The notes below the pieces were generated by a model that made no database searches, was not told where the DNA came from, and worked only from the letters and a program-made list of their open reading frames with translations. Source: Cupriavidus malaysiensis (GTDB taxonomy: Bacteria; Pseudomonadota; Gammaproteobacteria; Burkholderiales; Burkholderiaceae). From it: 64,000 nucleotides of DNA. The position numbers and the translations under genes are program-made. Each line of letters opens with the position of its first letter. The stretch's first letter is position 1. Below, in pieces: positions 18,030-27,500 of this stretch. Location: positions 930,001 to 994,000 of the forward strand of contig NZ_CP017755.1 in NCBI RefSeq assembly GCF_001854325.1, read 5' to 3'.

Positions 18030-18776
18030 ATGGATATGAGCATCCCGCACTGCGTCCGGGCGCCCGAGCCACTCGAAGGCGCGCCCGGCGCGGTGGGTGG
18101 CGCGGCGACCGGCGCAGTGACCGGTGAAGAGGCCGCCGCCGTCGTGCTGCGCGAGATCCTGGTGACGAACTACGACCGGCTGCACCGGCGCCTGATGCGC
18201 CAGTTCGGCTGCCGCGACACGGCCAGCGACAGCCTGCAGGAAGCCTGGCTGCGGCTGGGGAGCGCCACCGTGTCGGATGCGGTGCGCTGCGCCGAGGCCT
18301 ATGTGTACCGCGTCGCCTGCAACGTGGCCACGGACCAGCTGCGCGACCGCAATCTGTGGCCCTCCCTGGTGGATCCGGACCTGGTGTTCGAGCACCTGGC
18401 CGACCGCGGGCCGGGGCCGGACGCGGTGGCCGAGGCGCGTTCCGACCTGGCGGCGCTGGACCGGGCCCTGCAGCAGGTGCCGGGACGCCATCGGCGCGTC
18501 CTGGTGGGCCTGCGCCTGGAGGAGCTGACGCGCGAGGAGGTGGCGGCGCGCGACGGCATCTCGCTGCGCAACGTGGATACCGCGCTGCGCCAGGCACTGG
18601 ACCACTGCGCGGCGCTGACCGGCCGGCGCGCCGTCGGCGGCGTCAGTGCGCCACGACGTACCCTGGCACGGGCCGGGGGGGCGGGCAGTGTGCCCGCGCC
18701 GGCAGAGAAACCGGTGCGTCGGCACGCGCCCAAGGCGCGCTCGGAAGCGGTGCCGGCGCTCTGGAGCGGGCTGTGA
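18030..18776 (+). CDS. Orphan ECF sigma factor, FecI-like, with C-terminal extension
   Basis: The product is 248 residues. Sigma region 2 is near 45-115 ('NYDRLHRRLMRQFGCRDTAS' and 'SLQEAWLRL'), followed by 'AEAYVYRVACNVATDQLRDRN'. Region 4 is near 145-200 ('LQQVPGRHRRVLVGLRLEEL.REEVAARDGISLRNVD'). A roughly 45-residue Arg/Pro/Ala-rich tail follows, which the other three sigma factors lack. No anti-sigma gene is adjacent; the next gene starts a new STN unit. GGAGG lies about 10 nt upstream of the ATG; an in-frame GTG sits just before it. The ECF promoter at 17828 suggests it is itself a target of one of the local sigma factors, making it a possible second tier of the circuit. It could also be the remnant of a lost fourth unit. 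Confidence 0.85.
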   Translation: MDMSIPHCVRAPEPLEGAPGAVGGAATGAVTGEEAAAVVLREILVTNYDRLHRRLMRQFGCRDTASDSLQEAWLRLGSATVSDAVRCAEAYVYRVACNVATDQLRDRNLWPSLVDPDLVFEHLADRGPGPDAVAEARSDLAALDRALQQVPGRHRRVLVGLRLEELTREEVAARDGISLRNVDTALRQALDHCAALTGRRAVGGVSAPRRTLARAGGAGSVPAPAEKPVRRHAPKARSEAVPALWSGL

Positions 18777-18895
18777 AACACGCTCCGACGCGCGGGTCGA
18801 GCCGGACCGCCTCGGCCGCGAGGTAGCCCGGCGCCGCCGGGATCCGCGCCGAGCCCAGCGGAATGCCGTAGCGCCTGTCCGGGTGGGAGTACACC

Positions 18896-18929
18896 CTGTC
18901 ACAACGCTGACATGTGACCGGGGCAGCAT
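18896..18929 (+). promoter_or_regulatory. PHO box and -10 element upstream of STN protein 2
   Basis: CTGTCAC-AACG-CTGACAT (18896-18913) is a close PHO box match. CAGCAT (18924-18929) follows after exactly 10 nt. The STN start is 80 nt downstream of the box. Confidence 0.78.
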
Positions 18930-18992
18930 GGGCGCGACTTGTGCTCTCCGTTCCCGATGCGGTCCGATCCCGCATCGCGCGTGACCCGATGC

Positions 18993-19766
18993 ATGGCCAC
19001 AGCCCTCCTTCCACGACCGCGCCGCGTCCGCTATGGCGGCCGCTGCCTGTGCATCGGCTGGGTACTGGCGCTGCTCTGCCATCTGGCGTTGGCGGCGCAA
19101 GGCATGCTTGAGGCCGTGGCGCCGGAGACCGGCGCGACCCTGCGCTTCGACATCGGCCGCCTTCCCATGCGCCAGGCACTGGAGCAGTACCTGCGGACCA
19201 GCGGCCACTCGCTGCTCTACGACGATGCCATCACCGCCGGCAAGCAGGCCGGACCGCTGCGAGGCGAGTTCACGCCCGAGGCCGCCTTGCGCACGCTGCT
19301 GGCGGGAAGCGGCATCATCGCCAGCAGCACGGCGCCGGCGGCGTGGGTCCTGCTCGATGGGCGTGCAGCGGCAGCGGCCACCGCAGGCACCGGGGCAGGG
19401 ATGCCTGCCGCCGCGGAGAGCGGGGCGCAAGCGAGCGGGGCCACTGCCTACTACGCGGTCCTGCAGGCCCGCATCGGCCAGGCATTGTGCGGGGATCCCG
19501 TGACGATGCCGGGCAGCTATCGCCTGGCGCTGCGCCTCTGGATCGGCGCGGACCAGGCCATCGAGCGCGTGCTGCTGCATCCGAGCGGCAATGCCGTCCG
19601 GGATCAGCGTGTGCAGCGCCGGCTGCAGGGCCTGCAGATGCCCGTGCCGGTCCCGCCCGGGATGGTGCAGCCCATGACCCTGGTCATCCTGCCCAGGGCG
19701 CCCGCGCTGAGCGGCGATTGCGCGGCCGCCCGCCTCGCGCCGGCCGGCAGGGTGGAGGCCGCATGA
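18993..19766 (+). CDS. Exported STN-TonB_C signalling protein, unit 2 (VreA-like)
   Basis: The product is 257 residues. The signal peptide is residues 1 to about 36 (basic start, then 'IGWVLALLCHLALAAQG'). The STN domain is at about 49-122 ('FDIGRLPMRQALEQYLRTSG', 'LLYDDAITAGK', 'AALRTLLAGSGI'). An Ala/Gly-rich linker precedes a TonB-C-terminal-like domain at about 153-235 ('YRLALRLWIGADQAIERVLL' then 'HPSGN'). Cys166 and Cys243 match the Cys pair of the other two copies. The gene overlaps the sigma gene by ATGA (19763-19766). ATG 18993 is chosen over upstream starts because it gives a compact signal peptide. Confidence 0.82.
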   Translation: MATALLPRPRRVRYGGRCLCIGWVLALLCHLALAAQGMLEAVAPETGATLRFDIGRLPMRQALEQYLRTSGHSLLYDDAITAGKQAGPLRGEFTPEAALRTLLAGSGIIASSTAPAAWVLLDGRAAAAATAGTGAGMPAAAESGAQASGATAYYAVLQARIGQALCGDPVTMPGSYRLALRLWIGADQAIERVLLHPSGNAVRDQRVQRRLQGLQMPVPVPPGMVQPMTLVILPRAPALSGDCAAARLAPAGRVEAA

Positions 19767-20275
19767 ACCAGCCCGCCGACCTGGTCCGCTTCCTGCTGGA
19801 TCACTACGAACTCATCAAGCGCCGCGTCAGCTTCCGGGTGGGTTCGCGGGAACTGGCCGAGGACGTGATGCAGGACACCTACCTGCGGCTCCAGGCGCGC
19901 GGCACGGCAGCCCCGGTGCGGGATCCTTCCGGCTTCCTGCTGCGCACCGCGCTCAACCTGGCCATCGACCGCATCCGCTCGGACCGCCGCCTGCTGACGG
20001 GCGAGGAAGTGGAGTACCTGATCGACCAGGAAGTGGCGGCCGTCGACCCGGCCGAGGAGGCGCTGGGCCGGATCGAGCTGGAAGCGCTGGCGCGCGCGCT
20101 GGACCGGCTGCCCGCGCTGCGCCGCGAGCTCTTCGTGGCGTCGCGCGTCGACGGCATACCGCAGAAGGAGCTGGCCCGCCGCTACGGCATTTCGCTGCGC
20201 AAGGTGGAGCTGGAGATCCACCTCGCGCATGAGACACTGGCGCGGCAGATCGAGCGATACCCGGATCCGGCGTGA
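19763..20275 (+). CDS. ECF sigma factor, FecI/VreI type, unit 2
   Basis: The product is 170 residues. Region 2 contains 'LLDHYELIKRRVSFRVGSRE', 'LAEDVMQDTYLRLQ' and 'DPSGFLLRTALNLAIDRIRS'. Region 4 contains 'LDRLPALRRELFVASRVDGI', then 'QKELARRYGISLRKVELEIH'. The start ATG overlaps the TGA of the STN gene, so the two are made together from the PHO-box promoter. Its partner anti-sigma is the next gene. Inferred targets are the sites at 20297 and 21487, and perhaps the orphan sigma promoter, whose -10 is also CGTCT..T. Confidence 0.9.
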   Translation: MNQPADLVRFLLDHYELIKRRVSFRVGSRELAEDVMQDTYLRLQARGTAAPVRDPSGFLLRTALNLAIDRIRSDRRLLTGEEVEYLIDQEVAAVDPAEEALGRIELEALARALDRLPALRRELFVASRVDGIPQKELARRYGISLRKVELEIHLAHETLARQIERYPDPA

Positions 20276-20296
20276 GGGCTCCCCAGGAAAACACCG

Positions 20297-20327
20297 ATGC
20301 GGCTGCCGCCGCCCCGGGCCGTCTGAT
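20297..20327 (+). promoter_or_regulatory. Predicted ECF promoter of anti-sigma gene, unit 2
   Basis: ATGCGG (20297-20302), a 17-nt spacer, then CGTCTGAT (20320-20327). It has one mismatch to the TTGCGG -35 of the other sites. Confidence 0.5.
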
Positions 20328-20430
20328 GAAGCAGGTGGCCGGCGTTTCCGCCTGTCCTGCCATGGCCGCCGCCATGGCGATGCGCGGGCGCCGCCGCGCA
20401 GGAAAGTAATGAAGACCGAATAGGGTGGGC

Positions 20431-21435
20431 ATGCAAGCAGACAAGGCCGAGGACGACGCCGCCGCGCTCGATGCGCAGGCCAGGGCGTGGCTGCGCCGGC
20501 TCCGCAGCGGCGCCGCGACGGAGCGGGATGCGCGCGAGTTCAAGGCGTGGTGCGCGCGCAGTCCGGCGCACCGGCGGACGCTGGCGCGTGCCGAGCAGGC
20601 GTGGCGGGCCATCGGGCAGGCGCAGGCCTGCTACGAGGAGATGTTCCCGGAGGGCCGCGGCCAGGCCGCGGCCCTGCTGCGGCGCCAGGCACCGGTGGAA
20701 TCCCGGCGGCGCTTCCTGCGGGGCGCCGCCGTGGCCGGCGCCGCCGCCGCGCTGGCGGCCGTGACGCTGCGGCCGCCGCTGCATCTGTGGCCCTCGCTGC
20801 AGGACATGGCCGCCGACCACCGCACCGCGACGGGCGAGCAGGCACGCCTGGCCCTGGCCGGCAACCTCGAATTGCTGCTCAACACGCAGACCAGCATCGA
20901 TATCGCGCGCGGTGCCGGCCCGGCCGGCGGTGACCGCATCCTGCTGATCGATGGGGAGGTCGCGCTGCGCCGCCAGCCGGGCGCCGGCCAGGTGGAGATC
21001 GTCGCCGGTGGCGGACGCATCGTGCCCGGCGATGGCGCCGTCGAGGTCCGCCGTGCCGGCACGCGCTACTGCGTGACCTGTACCGCCGGCGAGGCACGGC
21101 TGGCGCATGCCAGCGGCACGATGGCGCTGCGCCAGCGCGAGCGCGTCTGGTACGACCGGCAGGGTGTCGGGCCTGCCGGCGCGGTCGACCTCGAAGTCGC
21201 CAGCGCCTGGCAGCACGGCCAGCTGCTGTTCCGCGCCGTGCCCCTGCGCGAAGCGGTGGACGAGATCAATCGCTATCGCCGCGGCCGCGTGATGGTGTCG
21301 AACCAGGAACTGGCGTCGCGGCGGCTCAGCGGCCAGTTCCGCATCGCCGACCTGGATGAGGCGATCCGCCAGATCCAGCAGATCTATCACGCGCAGGTGA
21401 CGCGATTGCCCGGAGGGTTCGTGATTCTGGGATGA
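20431..21435 (+). CDS. FecR-like anti-sigma factor, unit 2 (VreR-like)
   Basis: The product is 334 residues. The N-terminal sigma-binding domain is at about 12-62 ('ARAWLRRLRSGAATERDARE', 'FKAWCARSPAHRR'). SRRRFLRG precedes the membrane segment (about 91-112), a Tat-like pattern. The periplasmic FecR domain is at about 130-225 with CVTC (Cys214, Cys217). The C-terminal STN-like domain is at about 263-334 ('LLFRAVPLREAVDEINRYRR' ... 'LPGGFVILG'). The expected Gly-Thr self-cleavage pair is replaced by DGAVEV. A GTG at 20425 is an alternative start; ATG 20431 has AGGGTGG upstream. Confidence 0.87.
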   Translation: MQADKAEDDAAALDAQARAWLRRLRSGAATERDAREFKAWCARSPAHRRTLARAEQAWRAIGQAQACYEEMFPEGRGQAAALLRRQAPVESRRRFLRGAAVAGAAAALAAVTLRPPLHLWPSLQDMAADHRTATGEQARLALAGNLELLLNTQTSIDIARGAGPAGGDRILLIDGEVALRRQPGAGQVEIVAGGGRIVPGDGAVEVRRAGTRYCVTCTAGEARLAHASGTMALRQRERVWYDRQGVGPAGAVDLEVASAWQHGQLLFRAVPLREAVDEINRYRRGRVMVSNQELASRRLSGQFRIADLDEAIRQIQQIYHAQVTRLPGGFVILG

Positions 21436-21486
21436 CGGCGCCTGCCGTGATCCGGAGTGCCGGGGTTGCCGGGGTTACAAAAAAGA

Positions 21487-21516
21487 TTGCGGTTGGCCGC
21501 CGCTGGTCCGTCTTGT
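21487..21516 (+). promoter_or_regulatory. Predicted ECF promoter of giant exoprotein gene, unit 2
   Basis: An A-tract, then TTGCGG (21487-21492), a 16-nt spacer and CGTCTTGT (21509-21516), 74 nt upstream of the exoprotein start. Confidence 0.6.
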
Positions 21517-21589
21517 TCACATCGCCTGCTCGACCATCGCCGATGGCCGGCAGCACAAGACCGATCCGGACGTATCCAGGAACCCCGCC

Positions 21590-24500
21590 ATGACGCCTCG
21601 CACGCTTCCTTCCCACGCCACGCCGCGCAGCCAAGCAGGCGCCCGGGCCATCGCCGCCGGGCCGTCGCCACGGCGTACGACGGTGCGTCCGATCGCACGT
21701 TCGATCGCGCTCCCGAACGCGCTCCCGAACGCGCTCCCGCTCGCACGGGCGGTGGCACTGGCGCTGGTGGCGGGCGGCGCGGCCGGCAGTGTCCACGCCC
21801 AGCAAGCGTTCAGCCAGGCATGGTTCGCGGCCAAGGGCGCCGTGCAAGGCAACGTGGCCGCCACGGGCCGGCTGCCCAACGGCATGCTGGCCGGCACGCC
21901 GGACGGGCCGCAGCAGCAGTCGCAGGCGGCGCGCCAGCAACTGCAGCGCTCCATCGACAACCTGAACCTGGCGGCGCAGGCCATCGCGGCCCAGCAGGCG
22001 ATGCAGCAGGCCGCCCGCGATGCCGCGCAGGCCGCCGGCTCCCCGGTGCCGGATGGCCTGGCCGAAGGCGGCCTGAAGGTCGATACCAACAGCCTGACGC
22101 GCGGCTGGATCCACGCCAACGCGCCGGCGCAGACGGTGGCCGACGGCAAGACCACGGTCACCATCGAGCAGACCCAGGCCAAGGCCATCCTGAACTGGGA
22201 GACCTTCAACGTCGGCAAGAACACCACGGTGGACTTCAAGCAGCAGGCCGACTGGGCGGCGCTGAACCGCGTCAACGATCCGCAGGCGCGGCCGAGCCAG
22301 ATCCAGGGCAGGATCCGGGGCGACGGCACCGTGCTGATCGTCAACCGCAACGGCATCCTCTTCGGCGGCGGCAGCCAGGTGGACACGCGCAACCTGGTCG
22401 CGGCCGCGGCGAAGATCAGCGATGGCCAGTTCACCGGCAACGGCCTGTATGGCGCCAACGGGACGCCGACCTTCACCGACGCGCTGGGCGCGGTGCAGGT
22501 GGAGCAGGGGAGCCGGATCAGCACGCGCGAGCCGGATGCCGTGACCACCGGCGGCGGCTATGTGCTGCTGCTGGGCAAGACGGTGCACAACGCGGGCGAG
22601 ATCACGGCGCGGAAGGGACAGGCCCTGCTGGCGGCCGGCGACAGCTTCGTTATCCGCAAGGGCGTCGGCACCGAGGGCAATACCGCTTCCACCACGCGCG
22701 GGAACGAGGTGGCGCCGCTGTTCGCGGCGGACAGCGGCGCGGGCGCGGTCGGCAACAGCGGCCTGATCCTGGCGCGCGAGGGGGACATCACGCTGGCCGG
22801 ACGCGACGTGCGCCAGCAGGGCGTGGCCATCGCCACCACCACGGTCAACACGCGCGGCACCATCCACCTGCTGAACTCGGCCGCCGATGCCGCCGGGCGC
22901 GTGACCCTGGGCAACGGCGCCACCACGGCGGTCCTGGTCGAGGACGATGGCAGGACGACGGCACTCGATACCCAGCGCGATGCGCTCATCAAGGAGTCGC
23001 TGGCGCAGGACAGGATCCGCGCGCAGGCCGCCCAGGGAACCTTCGACAACTATGCGAGGCTCGCCGACCGGCGCGACCAGTCGCGTGTGGAGATCGTCGC
23101 CGGCGGCAGCATCGTGTTCGAGGGCGGCAGCCTGACGCTGGCCACCGGCGGGCAGATCGCGGCCAGCGCGGCCGGGCGCAGCTTCCTGGCCGACAAGGCG
23201 CAGCTGGACGTGTCCGGCGCGGTCGGCGTCAGCGTGGCCATGGAGGCCAACAATGTGCTGGTCAACGTGCAGGGCAACGAACTGCGCGACTCGCCGCTCA
23301 ATCGCGACAGCGGCAAGCTGGCCAACAACAATGTGTGGATCGACCGGCGCAGGCTGGTCTATGTCCCCGCCGGCACGGGCAGCTACCAGAACGAGCGCTG
23401 GTACACGGCGGGCGGCCTGCTGGAGGTCGGCGGCTACCTGGGCAAGCAGGGCCACCGTATCGGCGAATGGGCCGCCCAGGGTGGCACGGTGACGCTGGGC
23501 GGCGCGGAAGTGGTGACGCAGCCGGGCTCCAGCGTGAACCTGGCCGGCGGGACGCTGGATGTCGCCACCGGCTATCTCCGCAATACCTGGCTCAAGGGCA
23601 GCGACGGGCGCCTGTACACGGTCGAGAATGCCCCCGCGGGCATGGTCTTCTCCGGCGTGTACAAGGGCTTCGAGACGGAACACGCGCGCTGGGGCAGCAC
23701 GGCCAGCGAGGCCTTCTACAATCCGCTGATCGCGCCGCAGCAGCGCCTCGAGAACGGCTACAGCGCGGGGCGCGATGCGGGCAGCCTGATCGTCAGCGCG
23801 CCCACCGCCATCGTCGATGGGGATGTGATCGCGCTGGCGTTCGATGGCGCGCAGCAGACGCGGCGCCGCAATGCGTCCGCCGACGGCTACAAGCAGGCGC
23901 AGACCGCCGTGGCCCAGCGCGGCGGCCTGGTCTTCGGCAACTTCAACGCGCTGGGCCTGGCGGGCGGCCACGCGACCGACGTGCGGATCGCGGCCGGCCA
24001 GCAGGGGCCGGCGCTCGAACCCGGCGAGGCGATCGCCGCGGACCGCCTCAACACCACCTGGCTCGACGGGCAGCGCCTGTCCGGCTACGGGCTGGGGCGC
24101 CTGGAGATCAATACCAGCAAGCCGGCCGTGGTCGAGGCCGAGGTGAGGCTGGCCGACGGCGGCCGCTTCAGCCTGACGGCACCGCGCAGCGAGATCGGCG
24201 CCGCCATCGTCGCGCACAGCGGCGAGATCGTGCTCACCAACGTCTACCAGACCCAGGGCGGCTCCCTGGCCGGCAGCCAGGGCTCGATCACGCTGCGCAG
24301 CGGCGCGGTGCTCGATGCCAGCGGAACCTGGACCAATGCCGTCAAGGACCCGCGCAGGCTCGCCGGCCTGGCCTATATCGATGGCGGCTCGGTGACGCTG
24401 CGCAGCACGCAGGACGTTGTATTGGAGACGGGCTCCCTGATCGATGTCTCGTCCGGCGCCGCGCTGCGCAGCGGCGGCTCGCTCGCCGGCGGCCGCGGCG

Positions 24501-27500
24501 GCAATGTGGCGCTGGTCGCGGACTATGCCATCCCGGGGGCCAGCGACGGCACCGGCACGGTCGCGCTCGGCGGCACCATCCGCGGCTACGGGGTGCTCGG
24601 CGGCGGCAAGCTGACCGTCGAGGGCGGGCCGGCGATCGTGCTCGGCGGCAGGCTGCTGGCCAAGGAGGGAGAACTGGGCGCAGGGGAGCGCGTCGGGGTC
24701 GACCTCGTGGCCGACGCGGCCTTCACGGTCAGGGCCGGCGAGATCCTGCCCGCCGACTACCACTACACCCGCACCGTTGCGCTCGCCGGTGAGCGCGTGG
24801 CCGGCGTGCCGGCCTTCTCCAGCGAGGCACCGGTCGTGCTCGGGGCCGACTGGACGCTGCCGCCGGCGCAGCACGTTGCCTACACGCTGATGGTGGACAG
24901 CGTGCCGATCGAGGTCACGCCTTTCACCCAGCTCACGCTGCGCGCGGGCCAACGCATCACCGGCATCGCCAATCCGGGCGAGTTCCCGCCCGGCTACGTC
25001 GTGCCGGCCGGTGTCTTCGCCGGCGGCATCCCGATCCAGCCGGCAGCGGCGGTGCTGCGCGCCGGCGACACTGCGGCGGCGGCGGTCACCTTCGATGCCG
25101 GCACGCACATCCTCGCCGGCATGAGCCTGGCCCGCCCGGTCAAGGTCAGGCCGCTGCAGCACCTCGATGCGGGCCTCACGGGGCTGGGCTTCTCCAGCTA
25201 TGTGATCGACGGCCACCAGGGCCTGGCCGTCGCGGACGGCGCGCGTATCGCCGCGACGGTGCCGGTGCTGCGCCCTGGCGCGAACGCGCCCGAGCTGGCC
25301 ACCGGCGCCGATGCGGCCATGGCCCTGGAGATATGGACACCGCCGCTTCATCGCGAGGATCCGCTCGCGGGCAGGCTGACCCAGCGGGCCGGCGCGGATC
25401 TCACGCTCGATGCCAACGCGGCGCGGACACGGCCCGGTGGCGGCGTATCCATCGGCACCGGCGCGGAGATCCTGGTGGACCCGGGCCATGCCATCGCGCT
25501 CCATGCGCTCGGCCCGATCCACGTGGACGGCAGGCTGGCCGCGCCGGGCGGCACCATCGACGTCATCCAGGTGAACACCGCCTCCAACGGCGGGGCGAGC
25601 GCCGATCCGCAGGGCGGCCGGCGCGTCATCGAGATCGGCGGGCATGCCGTGCTCGACGCGGCGGGGCGCGCCTTCACCGCACTCGACCAGGCGGGCCGGC
25701 GCTACGGCATCGCCCAGGACGGCGGCAGCATCACCATCGGCGCGCCGACGCTGCTGGAGAGCGCGGGCGGCGTCGCCCAGGCCGCCGACGCCTTCGTCGT
25801 CGTGCGGGCCGGCGCCCTGCTGGAGGCGAGCGGCGCCAGCACCACCATCGACCAGCGCCAGCCGGGCGGAACCGGCGGCGCCAGCGCGCCGCTGGCGCTG
25901 GCGGGCAACGGCGGCACCATCGCGCTCCATTCCTTCCAGGGACTCTATCTCGACGGCACCCTGCGCGCGGCCGCCGGCGGCTCCGGCGCCCTGGGCGGTG
26001 CCTTGATCCTCACGCTGCAGACACCCCGCTACGGCGTGATCTCGAGCGACCCGAGCGTGCCGGACGAACTGCGCTATTTCCGCGAGCTGACGATCGGCCA
26101 GCGCGCGCAGCCGAGCGGCGCCGCCGACGGGCTGCGCGCCGGCCGCGCCCGCATCAGCGCGGAGCAGATCCAGGCGGGCGGCTTCGACAGCTTCACCGCC
26201 TACGCGGACCTCGTGCGCTTCGACGGCAGCGTCGACCTCGCGCTCGGGCGCGCGCTGACGCTCTACCACGGCGGGCTGCTGAGCGATGGCTCCGGCATGC
26301 ACGTGCGCCTCGCCGCGCCCTACGTGAACTTCCGCGCGGCGCCCTTCCTGTCGCTCGAAGGCGACCCGGTCTATCCCAAGGCCTATACGCCGACCATGAC
26401 CGTGTCGGCGCTGCCGACCCGGGCCAGCTTTTCCGTCGATGCCGACCTGATCGACCTCGGCAAGCTCACCCTGCACGGCGTGGCCGGATCGATCCGCCTG
26501 GTTTCCGGCACCCGCGCCTACGATGCGCCCGGCTTCGATACCGCCGTGCTCACCAGCCGGGGCGACATCCGCCTGGGCGGCGGCGTGACCGGCACCCGCC
26601 TGCTGGAGCTCGATGCCGCCCAGCTCTACCCCTATGGCAGCGCCATCGGCCGCATCCCCAACTTCGCCGACTGGGCCACCATCAAGGCCACCGAACGCGT
26701 GCGCATCGGCCGTACCACCGACACCGTGCCGGAAATGCCCTATTCCCTGTTCGGCGGCGTGCGCATCTGGTCGCCGGCGATCGAGCAGGGCGGCATCCTG
26801 CGCGCGCCGATGGGGGCGATCCAGTTCGGCGAAGCCAGCAACGGCATCGGCAACAACTACGACCGCGCGGTGGTGGCCGATACCGTGACCCTGCTGCCAG
26901 GCAGCATCACCTCGGTCAGCGCCAGGCACCTGTCCATGCCCTACGGCGGCACGGTCGACGGCCTGGTCTTCAGCAACGACGGCAACCGCGTCACCCAGGC
27001 CGTGATCAGTGAAGCGCGGGTGGTGCTGTCGGGCCGCGCCAACGATGTCCAGGCGGGGGCGGTGATCGACCTGTCCGGCGGCGGCGACCTGCCGGGCTCG
27101 GCTTTCATCAGCGGGCGCGGCGGCTCGGTCGACGTGCTGGCGACCGCGCTCGCCGATGCGGGGCCGGGCCATGGCTACAGCCGTGCCGGCAGCCCGGTCT
27201 ACGCGCTGGTCCCCGGGGCGCAGCCGTTCGCCGCGCCGGTGGGCGGCGGCGCGGGGGCACTGCCCGCGACCGGCCAGCAGGTCACGATCCCGGACGGGGT
27301 GCCCGGGCTGCCCGGCGGCACCTATACGCTGATGCCGGCGCGCTATGCGCTGATGCCCGGCGCGTACCGCGTCGAAGTGGGCGGCCATGTCGGCCCCGCG
27401 GCGCAGCGGACGGTCGACGCCGGCAATGGCAGCTGGATCGTGCAGGGCCGCCTGGGCGTGGCCGGCACCGGCCGCAGCGATGCGCTGGCGACGCAGCTCA

